A stretch of 64,000 nucleotides of DNA from Ignavibacteria bacterium. GTDB lineage: Bacteria; Bacteroidota; Ignavibacteria; UBA10030. A model generated the notes under the pieces. It ran no database searches. It saw only the letters and a list, made by a program, of their open reading frames with translations, and was not told the DNA's origin. The translations under genes and the position numbers were made by a program. Below, piece by piece: positions 8,287 through 16,677 of this stretch (position 1 is the stretch's first letter; each line of letters starts with the position of its first letter). The stretch is taken from NCBI GenBank assembly GCA_016873805.1, contig VGVZ01000005.1, positions 1 to 64,000 on the forward strand. Direction: 5' to 3'.

Positions 8287-9479
8287 TGAAATCAAACAAA
8301 CAAGTCTTCAGCGTCAGCGAGCTCACGATGATGCTGAAGAAGTCGCTGGAAACCAGTTTCCCGAGCGTCTGGATCCAGGGTGAAGTCTCGAACTTGAAGA
8401 GGCATTCGTCGGGACATGTGTACTTCACATTGAAGGACGAGAATGCCCAGATTGCATGCGTGTTGTGGAGGAGCCGAGCCGCATCTGTCGCCGTCGAACT
8501 TGATGACGGGCTGAAGGTGCAGGCACAGGGCGCGATCACGGTGTACCCTCCGCGCGGGAACTATCAGCTGGACGTCGTGCGTCTGATTCCTGTGGGCATC
8601 GGGGAGCTACAAGCCGCATTCGAGAAGTTGAAGGCGAAGCTCGCCGCCGAAGGATTGTTCGCACCTGAGCGCAAGAAGCCGATTCCCCCCTTTCCGCGTC
8701 GCGTCGGAATTGTCACCTCTGAAACGGGTGCCGCGCTGAGGGACATTCTGAGCGTGATTGTGCGACGGTTTCCCGCAGTCGAGGTCTTCCTTCTGCCGGT
8801 TCGTGTCCAGGGAGCGGGAGCAGCGCAGGAAATCGCCGCCGCCATCAGGGATATGAACGCGTACGGAGAAATCGATGTGATGATTGTCGGCCGGGGAGGG
8901 GGATCACTGGAGGACCTTTGGCCATTCAATGAAGAGGTGGTCGCGCGCGCGATCTTTGATTCGCGCATTCCTGTTGTGAGCGCGGTTGGACACGAGATCG
9001 ATTTCAGCATCTCCGATTTCGTTGCCGATCTTCGGGCACCGACCCCCTCTGCCGCGGCGGAACTTGTGGTCCCAAGCAGGGACGAGTTGCTTGAAACTCT
9101 TGGCAACATTTGCTATACTATGCATCAGAACTTGAGCGACCGGATAGCCTCGGGGCGCAAGAGTGTGGCGACAATTCTCGGAAGCTACGCCTTCAACCTT
9201 CCCCGGCAGATGGTTGCATCCCAGGCCCAAAGACTTGACGAACTTGAACGAAGTCTATCTGTCGAAGTCGAGCACTTCCTCGAAATCACACGTCGCAACC
9301 ATCAATCCCTCCAGCAACGACTCGAATCAGTTGGTCCCGGAAATATTCTCAAGCGGGGGTATGTGATCGTCCGGAAGGAAACAGAGGTGGTGATGACGTC
9401 ACGGCGCCTCAAGCGGGGCGACCGTGCGACGTTGGAATTTCATGACGGCGAAGTTCAAACGCGTGTGGAGCCACAATGA
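8286..9479 (+). CDS. xseA: Exodeoxyribonuclease VII large subunit
   Basis: 397 residues. The N-terminal OB-fold (FSVSELTMMLKKSLE, WIQGEVSNLKRHSSGHVYFT) binds single-stranded DNA. The central catalytic domain contains RVGIVTSETGAALRDIL, MIVGRGGGSLEDLWPFNEE and SAVGHEIDFSI, all hallmark XseA motifs. A coiled-coil region follows, for winding around XseB. Together with XseB it degrades single-stranded DNA to oligonucleotides in repair. The ATG overlaps the receptor stop (TGATG), and the stop overlaps the xseB start by four bases, so the three genes are probably translated in a coupled way. Length is slightly below that of E. coli XseA (456), as in many Bacteroidota. Confidence 0.96.
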   Translation: MKSNKQVFSVSELTMMLKKSLETSFPSVWIQGEVSNLKRHSSGHVYFTLKDENAQIACVLWRSRAASVAVELDDGLKVQAQGAITVYPPRGNYQLDVVRLIPVGIGELQAAFEKLKAKLAAEGLFAPERKKPIPPFPRRVGIVTSETGAALRDILSVIVRRFPAVEVFLLPVRVQGAGAAQEIAAAIRDMNAYGEIDVMIVGRGGGSLEDLWPFNEEVVARAIFDSRIPVVSAVGHEIDFSISDFVADLRAPTPSAAAELVVPSRDELLETLGNICYTMHQNLSDRIASGRKSVATILGSYAFNLPRQMVASQAQRLDELERSLSVEVEHFLEITRRNHQSLQQRLESVGPGNILKRGYVIVRKETEVVMTSRRLKRGDRATLEFHDGEVQTRVEPQ

Positions 9480-9709
9480 GCGCAAAAAAGAATGAGAAGA
9501 CATTCGAATCGGCCCTCAAGCGTCTGGAGAGCATCGTGGATTCCTTGGAAAGCGGATCTGTCCCTCTTGATCGTGCGATGGACCTGTATGAAGAAGGAGT
9601 GGAGCTGGCAAAGTGGTGCGGACAAAAGCTCCAGGCGACTGAGATCAGACTCAAGAAACTCTCGAAATCGGTCGAGGGACGATTTGAAGAAACTGACGGT
9701 GACGCATAG
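9476..9709 (+). CDS. xseB: Exodeoxyribonuclease VII small subunit
   Basis: 77 residues with the standard helical hairpin sequence: FESALKRLESIVDSLESG, then DRAMDLYEEGVELAKWC and a charged tail. XseB subunits coat the coiled-coil of XseA and are needed for nuclease activity. Size and content match the family. Four-base overlap with xseA and a six-base gap to the dxs ATG place it inside the same transcript. Confidence 0.95.
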   Translation: MSAKKNEKTFESALKRLESIVDSLESGSVPLDRAMDLYEEGVELAKWCGQKLQATEIRLKKLSKSVEGRFEETDGDA

Positions 9710-9715
9710 GTGTGT

Positions 9716-11656
9716 ATGATGAGCGCTACGCATTACGAATTACTCAATACTATTGACGATCCGGCGGATCTCCGCAAACTCGATACCAAGCAACTTCGTG
9801 AACTCTGCGGAGAAATACGGGAGTTCATCGTAGAGCACGTCTCGAGCACCGGTGGACACCTTGGTGCGGGGCTCGGCACCGTCGAGATGGCGGTGGCCCT
9901 CCACTACGTTTACAACACGCCGGAAGACAAGCTCGTTTGGGACACAGGCCACCAGGCGTATCCTCACAAGGTTATCACCGGCCGGCGCGATCGATTTCAT
10001 ACACTGCGTCAGCTCAACGGCATCAGCGGATTCCTCAAGAGAAGCGAAAGCGTCTACGACACCTTCGGCGCCGGCCACGCCAACACGGCAATCTCCGCGG
10101 CACTCGGCATCGCCGCAGCCCGCGACTTGTCGGGGAAGGATTTCAAAGTCGTGGCCATCGTTGGTGACGGATCAATGACCGGAGGTATGGCATACGAAGG
10201 GATGAACAACGCGGGTTTGTTGAAGAAGGACATGATGGTGATACTGAATGACAACCAAATGGTCTCCCTCTCCGCCATCCAACCGCGCCTCTGGTCGTTC
10301 CACAATTACTTCGCCGAAGTCTTGACACACCCGACGTACAACAAGTTCAAGGCAAATGTGTGGGATCTCACCGGGAAGCTGGATTCGTTCGGCGATCGAC
10401 TTCGTGCCGTCGCACAGCAGGTGGAAAAAGGGGTGAAAGCGATCGTCACACCTGGGATGCTGTTCGAAGCGCTCGGGTTCAGATATTTCGGTCCCATCAA
10501 CGGACATAATGTGACAAAGCTTGTCGAGATCCTGCAGCACGTCAGAAATCTGAAGGGACCGATTCTCCTGCACGTGGTGACGGAGAAGGGGAAAGGATAT
10601 GGTCCGGCGGAGCGCGAAGCAACGCGCCTGCATGGTGTCACCCCATTCGACAGGAGCACCGGCGTGGCGCACAAAACGGATGCACCGCCTCCGTATACGA
10701 AGATCTTTGGACAGGCGATGGTCGAGATCTGCGGCACGAATCCGAAAGTCGTTGGAATCACCGCGGCGATGCCGGATGGCACGGGATTGAACTACTTGCA
10801 GGAGGCGATGCCCGAGAAGTTCTTTGATGTGGGAATCGCGGAACAACACGCCGTAACGTTTGCGGCCGGTCTGGCAACCGAGGGATATATTCCCGTGGTG
10901 GCGATCTACTCCACCTTCCTTCAACGGGCGTTCGACCAGGTTGTGCACGATGTGGGTATTCAACATCTGCCTGTGGTGTTCGTTCTCGATCGCGGCGGAG
11001 TGGTCGGTTCAGATGGCGCAACCCATCACGGGGCGCTCGATATCTCTTATCTGCGAATCATTCAGGATATGGTACTCATGGCTCCGCGCAATGAACAGGA
11101 ATTGCGCGACATGCTCTACACGGCTGTGGAGTACAAAAAAGGCCCGATTGCCTTGCGCTATCCGCGGGCGAACTCTGTCGGGCTTTCGATCCGACCCGGC
11201 TTCCGGAAAATTGAAATCGGAAAAGGGGAGACGCTGCGCGTGGGAAAAGATGTTGCGATCCTCGCAGTGGGAAATATGGTGCTCCACGCCGAACAGGCCG
11301 CGGAAATACTCGAGCAGGATGGGATTTCAGCAGAGGTCGTCGATATGCGCTTCATCAAACCGTTGGATGAGGAACTGCTCGCCTCAGTCGCGAAGAGGTT
11401 TGACGCCATCCTCACCGTCGAGGAAAATGTTGTCGCCGGTGGCTTCGGGTCGGCAATCGTCGAAACCCTTGCATCGCTCGGTGCAGGGCACGTGGCTGTC
11501 CACATTCACGGCTTGCCGAACAGGTTCGTGGATCACGGGACGCCGGAAGAATTACATCATCTCCTCAAACTCGATCCTCAAGGAATTGCGGAAGTAACAC
11601 GCCATTTTCTGGAATCGAAGGAGGGGAAATCAGCCCACCAATATGTCGAAGAGTGA
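9716..11656 (+). CDS. dxs: 1-deoxy-D-xylulose-5-phosphate synthase
   Basis: 646 residues. It condenses pyruvate and glyceraldehyde-3-phosphate with thiamine diphosphate and is the first enzyme of the MEP isoprenoid pathway. Visible motifs: SSTGGHLGAGLGTVEM and WDTGHQAYPHK at the N-terminus, the thiamine-diphosphate motif VGDGSMTGGMAYEGMNNAG, GPINGHN, and in the transketolase pyrimidine domain VGIAEQHAVTFAAGLA. The C-terminal transketolase domain is complete. Start may be ATG 9716 or ATG 9719; AGGTG at 9708-9712 fits 9719 slightly better by spacing. Another MEP gene, ispH, occurs at 61.5 kb. The stop overlaps the following oxidoreductase start. Confidence 0.96.
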   Translation: MMSATHYELLNTIDDPADLRKLDTKQLRELCGEIREFIVEHVSSTGGHLGAGLGTVEMAVALHYVYNTPEDKLVWDTGHQAYPHKVITGRRDRFHTLRQLNGISGFLKRSESVYDTFGAGHANTAISAALGIAAARDLSGKDFKVVAIVGDGSMTGGMAYEGMNNAGLLKKDMMVILNDNQMVSLSAIQPRLWSFHNYFAEVLTHPTYNKFKANVWDLTGKLDSFGDRLRAVAQQVEKGVKAIVTPGMLFEALGFRYFGPINGHNVTKLVEILQHVRNLKGPILLHVVTEKGKGYGPAEREATRLHGVTPFDRSTGVAHKTDAPPPYTKIFGQAMVEICGTNPKVVGITAAMPDGTGLNYLQEAMPEKFFDVGIAEQHAVTFAAGLATEGYIPVVAIYSTFLQRAFDQVVHDVGIQHLPVVFVLDRGGVVGSDGATHHGALDISYLRIIQDMVLMAPRNEQELRDMLYTAVEYKKGPIALRYPRANSVGLSIRPGFRKIEIGKGETLRVGKDVAILAVGNMVLHAEQAAEILEQDGISAEVVDMRFIKPLDEELLASVAKRFDAILTVEENVVAGGFGSAIVETLASLGAGHVAVHIHGLPNRFVDHGTPEELHHLLKLDPQGIAEVTRHFLESKEGKSAHQYVEE

Positions 11657-12678
11657 ACGAAAAAGAGATGGAAAAAGCTCGACTTGGAATTGTTGGTTTG
11701 GGGTCGATCGCCCAGACGATCCACCTTCCGATTCTGTCCAAAATGCCTGACGTGGAGATCGTAGCGGTGTGTGACATTGACAAGGGGAAGGCGCAATCGA
11801 TAGCGTCTAAATTTGGCATCCGTCGGTACTACACCGATTATGAGCAAATGCTCAACACGGAGGAAGATATTGTCGGAGTAGACGTCCTGACGTCGACAAA
11901 TGCCCATCGCGATGTCGCGATCGCGGCTCTCGAGGCAAAGAAGGATGCGTTGGTGGAAAAACCACTTGCCCGGACCCAACGGGAGGCAGTCGAGATCGTC
12001 GGAGCAGCAAAGAAATCACACCGGAAGCTGATGGTCGGGATGAACAATCGGTTTCGTCCGGACGCGATGATTCTCAAGAGCTTCGTCGAAGCGAAAGAAC
12101 TCGGAAAGATCTATTACGCGAAGGCCGGCTGGCTCAAGAAGTTGAGCGTCACGAATCCCTGGTTGACGCGCAAGGAACAATCGGGAGGTGGTGTCGTTCT
12201 GGACCTCGGCATTGTGATGTTCGACCTCGCCTTCTGGATGATGGGATACCCGGAGGTATATGAGGTCATGGCGGCAAATTATTCCCACAATACGAAGGGG
12301 GTCGAAGATTCCTCCATCGTGTTTCTCCGGATGAAAGACGGCTCGACCCTCACCCTGGAATCAAGCTGGTCCTTCGAATCGAATACGGACTTCTTCTACT
12401 GCGACTGCTACGGAACGGAAGGGAGCGGATCGCTCAATCCGTTTCGGATTTACAAACGCATGCATGGAAACCTCGTGAACGTCGCACCGGTCCACAACGA
12501 AACACCACAGTCGTTGTACCGCAAGTCGTATGAGAATGAGCTCAAGCATTGGGTCGGATCGTTGCGGGGACTTCACACGGTGATCTCGACCGGCGAAGAG
12601 GCCATCCATCGCATGAAAATCGTCGACGCCATCTACAAGTCCGCGAAAACATCGCGGAACGTCAGCCTGAAGGGATAG
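11653..12678 (+). CDS. Gfo/Idh/MocA family NAD(P)-dependent oxidoreductase
   Basis: 341 residues from GTG 11653, which overlaps the dxs stop; ATG 11668 is an alternative giving 336 residues. The N-terminal Rossmann fold shows RLGIVGLGSIAQTIHLPIL and the family signature EKPLARTQREAVEIV with the conserved Glu-Lys-Pro. The C-terminal alpha/beta domain carries the GGGVVLDLGIVMFDLAFW segment, matching the family's conserved D-x-x-x-H-x-x-D region but with the histidine place altered. The substrate is probably a sugar or sugar derivative, but nothing nearby identifies it. The neighbours dxs and ribD are not functionally linked to it in any way I can name. Confidence 0.82.
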   Translation: MNEKEMEKARLGIVGLGSIAQTIHLPILSKMPDVEIVAVCDIDKGKAQSIASKFGIRRYYTDYEQMLNTEEDIVGVDVLTSTNAHRDVAIAALEAKKDALVEKPLARTQREAVEIVGAAKKSHRKLMVGMNNRFRPDAMILKSFVEAKELGKIYYAKAGWLKKLSVTNPWLTRKEQSGGGVVLDLGIVMFDLAFWMMGYPEVYEVMAANYSHNTKGVEDSSIVFLRMKDGSTLTLESSWSFESNTDFFYCDCYGTEGSGSLNPFRIYKRMHGNLVNVAPVHNETPQSLYRKSYENELKHWVGSLRGLHTVISTGEEAIHRMKIVDAIYKSAKTSRNVSLKG

Positions 12679-12726
12679 CGTGACGACCATTCGGTTCGTG
12701 GCGACGAGCTTCCTTTTCTTAGGGTC

Positions 12727-13575
12727 ATGACTGCCCAACTGGATTCACACCGACGTACCCCGCCATCGAGTCTATCGAAGCCCATTATTGCACTGCTGAC
12801 AGATTTCGGCCTCGGCGATCACTATGTCGCCACGATGAAGGGAATGATTCTGAGACAGAACGCGGACGTGCATTTGGTCGACATCTCGCACGATGTTCAT
12901 CCGCAATGCGTTCGGGAAGCTGGGTATCTTCTGTGGGCCTCCTATCGATATTTCCCCGACAGAACAATTTTCGGTTGCGTGGTTGATCCCGGTGTGGGAT
13001 CGGATCGCAACATCGTGATCGTCGAACGCGCTCCTTTCGTGTTCGTTGCTCCAGACAACGGTCTTCTGGACTTTGTGCTCAGTGAACCCAGCGATGTCCG
13101 CATTTATCAGATAGGAAATGACGACGTGCGGCGGCTTGCGACCGCCGGAGTGCTTGCTGAGAACGTTTCGTCAACGTTCCACGGCAGAGACATCTTCGCT
13201 CCGCTTATCGGGTTGCTCTCCCGTGGGGAAAAACCCGATCGGTTCGGTCGCGCATGTGAACGACCGAAGCCGCCGACTCCGTTCTTCGAAGGGCTTTCTT
13301 CCCAAAGTCACGCACACGTTCTTCACATCGATCGATTCGGCAATATTGTGACAAATATCCGGGTCAGCTCATCGTCGGATGATCGCGTGATCAAGGCGCT
13401 TCGGATCGGTGAACGATCCGTCGAGAAGTGGGTGAGCTGCTACGCCGATGCGCCGGAGGAAACGCCGGTCATGATCAAGGGAAGTAACGATCTGGTGGAA
13501 CTTGTTGTGCGTCAATCGAGCGCGGCACGCCTGCTTAGCGCTCAGGTGGAAATGTCAATCGAGGTATTCAGATGA
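12727..13575 (+). CDS. SAM hydroxide adenosyltransferase family protein (DUF62)
   Basis: 282 residues. The N-terminal domain begins PIIALLTDFGLGDHYVATMK, the signature of the SAM hydroxide adenosyltransferase / fluorinase-like family, then VDISHDVHPQCVREAGYLL, VVDPGVGSDRN and APDNGLLDFVL. The C-terminal domain includes HIDRFGNIVTNI. Family enzymes hydrolyse S-adenosylmethionine to adenosine and methionine with a conserved Asp-Arg-His side-chain triad; the physiological role is unsettled. Nothing suggests halogenase activity. It lies 48 bases after the oxidoreductase and overlaps ribD by four bases. Confidence 0.88.
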   Translation: MTAQLDSHRRTPPSSLSKPIIALLTDFGLGDHYVATMKGMILRQNADVHLVDISHDVHPQCVREAGYLLWASYRYFPDRTIFGCVVDPGVGSDRNIVIVERAPFVFVAPDNGLLDFVLSEPSDVRIYQIGNDDVRRLATAGVLAENVSSTFHGRDIFAPLIGLLSRGEKPDRFGRACERPKPPTPFFEGLSSQSHAHVLHIDRFGNIVTNIRVSSSSDDRVIKALRIGERSVEKWVSCYADAPEETPVMIKGSNDLVELVVRQSSAARLLSAQVEMSIEVFR

Positions 13576-14690
13576 CGCATGGAATCGACGATGAAATGAT
13601 GCACCGGTGCCTCGTGCTGGCAGAACGAGGGCGCTTGAATGTCACGCCCAATCCGATGGTTGGTTGTGTGGTTGTGAAACGGGGAAAGATCGTCGGTGAA
13701 GGATATCACAAGCGTTTTGGAGGCCATCATGCGGAAGTCTACGCTCTGCGGCAGGCAGGGATGTCCGCGAATGGGGCGACGCTCTACGTGAGTTTGGAGC
13801 CGTGCGCGCACGTTGGAAAGACACCTCCGTGCGTGAACGCGATTATTGCCGCCGGGGTAAAACGAGTGGTGGCGGCGACGCATGATCCGAACGCGATCGT
13901 TTCCGGAAAAGGGATCCGGATGCTGCGGGCGTCGGGCATCGACGTGCAGGTCGGTGTGTTGAGAAAAGAGGCCGAGAAGCTGAATGAAAAGTACATCGTT
14001 GCAATGAAATCCCGCAGACCGTATGTTGGGCTAAAGATTGCACAGACGCTCGATGGAAAAATCGCCGATCTCCATCGCAACTCGAAGTGGATCACGGGGG
14101 AGGAATCACAACGATACGTTCATCAGTTGCGCGCGGCGTATGAGGCGGTTCTTGTGGGAGCGGGGACTGTCGTGAAGGATGATCCGGATCTCACCGTCCG
14201 ATTGGTGCAGGGGCGCGCGCCCACGCGGATCGTAATCGACGGATCGCTCAGAATTCCCATCGGGGCGCGCATGTTCCGTACAAACGGCGGAAGGACCTTG
14301 GTCTTGACACGTGCGGCGTCTCTGGAGCGAAAGAGAAGACACGTGCTTCGGCTCGAGGCGAACGGCATTCAGGTCTTCGGCGTGCGGACCTCCGCACCGC
14401 TTAGTGCCGGAATCATTCGTCAAGTGCTCGGCATGCTCGGCATTACCTCCGTCCTTGTCGAGGGGGGAAGCCGGATATTCTCTCGTTTCCTCGACGAAGG
14501 GATAGCCGATCGAATTCATTACTTTATTGCGGCGAAGATGTTCGGAAGGGGACTCTCAAGCTTCGAGTCGAAGACTGGGAGGACAGTCGGATCACCTATC
14601 GTATTGGACGATACTTCGGTTCGCAGACTTGGCACCGACATCTACGTGGAGGGAAGACCGGTAGATAATAAGTCAGGGAAGCGAAGGTAA
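13572..14690 (+). CDS. ribD: Bifunctional diaminohydroxyphosphoribosylaminopyrimidine deaminase / 5-amino-6-(5-phosphoribosylamino)uracil reductase
   Basis: 372 residues. The N-terminal deaminase (about 1-145) has the zinc motifs HHAEVYAL and SLEPCAHVGKTPPCVNAI. The C-terminal reductase (about 150-365) has GLKIAQTLDGKIAD, the NADPH-side GAGTVVKDDPDLTVRL and SVLVEGGSRIFSRFL. It performs the second and third steps of riboflavin synthesis. It overlaps the preceding gene by four bases and is followed three bases later by riboflavin synthase, forming a small rib unit; ribBA and ribH are not in the window. Confidence 0.96.
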   Translation: MTHGIDDEMMHRCLVLAERGRLNVTPNPMVGCVVVKRGKIVGEGYHKRFGGHHAEVYALRQAGMSANGATLYVSLEPCAHVGKTPPCVNAIIAAGVKRVVAATHDPNAIVSGKGIRMLRASGIDVQVGVLRKEAEKLNEKYIVAMKSRRPYVGLKIAQTLDGKIADLHRNSKWITGEESQRYVHQLRAAYEAVLVGAGTVVKDDPDLTVRLVQGRAPTRIVIDGSLRIPIGARMFRTNGGRTLVLTRAASLERKRRHVLRLEANGIQVFGVRTSAPLSAGIIRQVLGMLGITSVLVEGGSRIFSRFLDEGIADRIHYFIAAKMFGRGLSSFESKTGRTVGSPIVLDDTSVRRLGTDIYVEGRPVDNKSGKRR

Positions 14691-14693
14691 ATC

Positions 14694-15284
14694 ATGTTTA
14701 CTGGACTCGTCGAAGAAACAGGTACGATCAAAGAGATGCGGAGGAGAAAAGGAAGCATCATCTTCACGGTGGAGGCCACAAAGACTGCGAAGGATTTGGA
14801 CATTGACAACAGTATTGCCGTGAATGGAGTCTGCCTTACGGTGATTAGACGGAAAGGTCGACAATTCGATGTCCAGGCGGTGGAGGAGACTCTTCGGAAG
14901 ACTTCGCTTGGCTCCCTGGAAATCAGCAATCTCGTAAATCTGGAGCGTCCTCTCCGGGCATCCGACAGACTTGGAGGTCATTTTGTTCTCGGTCACGTCG
15001 ACGCGACCGGTACCATCGTGGATATCGAGGATCGGAAGAGTAGCTGGATGTTCTGGATCCGTTATCCCAAGAGGTTTCGAAAGTATCTCATCCCGGTAGG
15101 ATCGATTGCGGTTGATGGCGTGAGTCTTACGATCGCGTCGCTGCGCAGAAATGAATTCGGCGTTTCGATCATTCCCTACACGATGGACGTGACGACGTTC
15201 AAGGACTATCGGATAGGCACCACCGTGAACCTCGAATACGATGTCTTGGCGAAATATGCCGAGAGCTTCCTGAAGAAACATTGA
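14694..15284 (+). CDS. ribE: Riboflavin synthase, alpha subunit
   Basis: 196 residues with the expected tandem lumazine-binding halves. The first starts MFTGLVEETGTI and contains SIAVNGVCLTV. The second contains GHFVLGHVDATGTI and SIAVDGVSLTI, and the protein ends in a helix that mediates trimerisation. It dismutates two 6,7-dimethyl-8-ribityllumazine molecules to riboflavin. The gene follows ribD by three bases and its stop overlaps a possible TTG of the next gene. Confidence 0.96.
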   Translation: MFTGLVEETGTIKEMRRRKGSIIFTVEATKTAKDLDIDNSIAVNGVCLTVIRRKGRQFDVQAVEETLRKTSLGSLEISNLVNLERPLRASDRLGGHFVLGHVDATGTIVDIEDRKSSWMFWIRYPKRFRKYLIPVGSIAVDGVSLTIASLRRNEFGVSIIPYTMDVTTFKDYRIGTTVNLEYDVLAKYAESFLKKH

Positions 15285-15292
15285 TCGCGGAA

Positions 15293-16039
15293 ATGGGACG
15301 AAGGATTCTATACGGCATCGACAACGACGGACGCAGCACCATCGATGAGAATGAATGGACGGAAGTTCTTCGCCTCCAGCACTGGTATAATAGCGAGTTC
15401 GATTGGTCCACCGGTAGACTCGCCTTCAAGAGGTACTTGCTCTTTCCCAATACAAGAGATTTCGAGGGACTGGATATCCCGATGGCGGAACTGATCCAGC
15501 AGCGACTCGAGGTGCTTCGGCGTGAGGGTTCTTCCGAACTCCGGGCAGTTGCGAGGTTGGAGGCAGAAGGATTACTCACCGTTAAGTGGGGTGGAATTCT
15601 CGACTCATGTCTTGCGAGCGGTTTTACCCGTGTCGCCAACAATGAATGGAATGCCTATCTTGTGTGTGAGTTCCTGCTGAAGTGCTCTCGCACGTTGCGA
15701 CACGCGAGCATCACAGTGAGGGACGAGGGGGGATTTGTTCGGTGCGGTACGATCTGGATGGAAGACGGTCGAGTCATCGTTGAACGGCGGAGCACTGCGG
15801 AGCAATTGATCGCGACTCGTCGAATATTCGCAGTTGTTGATCGAGAGCAATATGCAAGGCACGAAGGATTGAAGAATCAGATTGCGGGATTTCGCGAATT
15901 GAATAGAGAGGAGAAGTCCGCGATTCTCCATGATTGGAATTGGCTGGGATATGGCGAGTCCCGGAGCCGCGATCCCGAGGGGGGCTGTGATCTGAACCTC
16001 AAGGTTCGAGGTTTTGAATTTCGGTCAAAAGAGAGGTGA
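15293..16039 (+). CDS. Conserved-looking protein of unknown function at the end of the rib chain
   Basis: 248 residues from ATG 15293; a TTG at 15281 would add four residues. No signal peptide or membrane segment is visible. The sequence is charged and mixed alpha/beta, with few features: YGIDNDGRSTIDENEWTEV near the start and a Trp-rich tail HDWNWLGYGESRSRD. I do not recognise a family. It starts eight bases after ribE stops and shares codon use and strand with the chain, so it is likely co-transcribed; secG downstream has its own promoter. Any link to flavin metabolism is guesswork. Confidence 0.7.
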   Translation: MGRRILYGIDNDGRSTIDENEWTEVLRLQHWYNSEFDWSTGRLAFKRYLLFPNTRDFEGLDIPMAELIQQRLEVLRREGSSELRAVARLEAEGLLTVKWGGILDSCLASGFTRVANNEWNAYLVCEFLLKCSRTLRHASITVRDEGGFVRCGTIWMEDGRVIVERRSTAEQLIATRRIFAVVDREQYARHEGLKNQIAGFRELNREEKSAILHDWNWLGYGESRSRDPEGGCDLNLKVRGFEFRSKER

Positions 16040-16047
16040 CACTGACC

Positions 16048-16076
16048 TTGCATATCGATCTTCACTTCGCTATATT
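16048..16076 (+). promoter_or_regulatory. Promoter of secG
   Basis: TTGCAT (16048-16053), 17 bases, TATATT (16071-16076) continuing TTA. It lies 48 bases before the secG ATG at 16125. Confidence 0.65.
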
Positions 16077-16124
16077 TAATGCCTAAAATTGATTGTCCGC
16101 CCAATTTCAGAGAGACTGGTATTC

Positions 16125-16451
16125 ATGTACGCCTTGTTTATTGTTGTTGAGATCATTATTGCCGTCCTCCTCATGATCGTGATCCTGATGCAGGCAAGCA
16201 AGGGAGGCGGTCTTGCAGGAACATTTGGCGGGGGAAACATCGGGTCGATGTTCGGCGTTCGGCGTACGTCCGATTTCTTGAGCAAAACGACAACTATCCT
16301 TGCCACGGCGTTCCTGATTCTGGCGCTGTTTATCAATATCTTCATCCTCCCAACGGCGGAACGAACGGAGCAAAGTGTGATCCAATCAGTTCCCTCTCGC
16401 ACGGCGCTTCCGCCTCCGCCTGCAGAATCGACACCTCCGCCACGGCAATAA
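16125..16451 (+). CDS. secG: Preprotein translocase subunit SecG
   Basis: 108 residues with two membrane helices: about 3-22 (ALFIVVEIIIAVLLMIVIL) and about 53-75 (TTILATAFLILALFINIFIL). They flank the conserved cytoplasmic loop QASKGGGLAGTFGGGN and FGVRRTSDFLSKTT. It is the small accessory subunit of the SecYEG channel. The C-terminal tail is Pro-rich, as is common. ATG 16125 is chosen because it begins at the first helix and lies after the promoter. Confidence 0.94.
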   Translation: MYALFIVVEIIIAVLLMIVILMQASKGGGLAGTFGGGNIGSMFGVRRTSDFLSKTTTILATAFLILALFINIFILPTAERTEQSVIQSVPSRTALPPPPAESTPPPRQ

Positions 16452-16467
16452 TTGCAGCACAGAGGAT

Positions 16468-16540
16468 GCACCCATGGCTCAATTGGTAGAGCAACTGACT
16501 CTTAATCAGTGGGTTCCAGGTTCGAGTCCTGGTGGGTGCA
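16468..16540 (+). tRNA. tRNA-Lys (anticodon CTT)
   Basis: 73 bases fold into a full cloverleaf: acceptor GCACCCA/TGGGTGC, D-stem GCTC/GAGC, anticodon stem ACTGA/TCAGT with loop CTCTTAA, T-stem CCAGG/CCTGG with TTCGAGT, discriminator A. CCA is not encoded. Confidence 0.97.
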
Positions 16541-16545
16541 CTGGT

Positions 16546-16585
16546 CACGAAAGAGCCCTTCCCTCAAAGGGCGTTCTCGTTCGTG
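16546..16585 (+). terminator. Nested hairpin after tRNA-Lys
   Basis: Outer arms CACGAA (16546-16551) / TTCGTG (16580-16585) enclose inner arms GCCCTT (16555-16560) / AAGGGC (16567-16572). There is no T-run, so it may be a processing or weak termination signal rather than a classic intrinsic terminator. Confidence 0.4.
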
Positions 16586-16677
16586 GCGCCCGTACCGACA
16601 TGGCAAAATCCTAACAGTCAATGCGGAGTACAACAGTGAGCACGTTTTCTGAACACCCACAAGAAAGGAACACTCCG

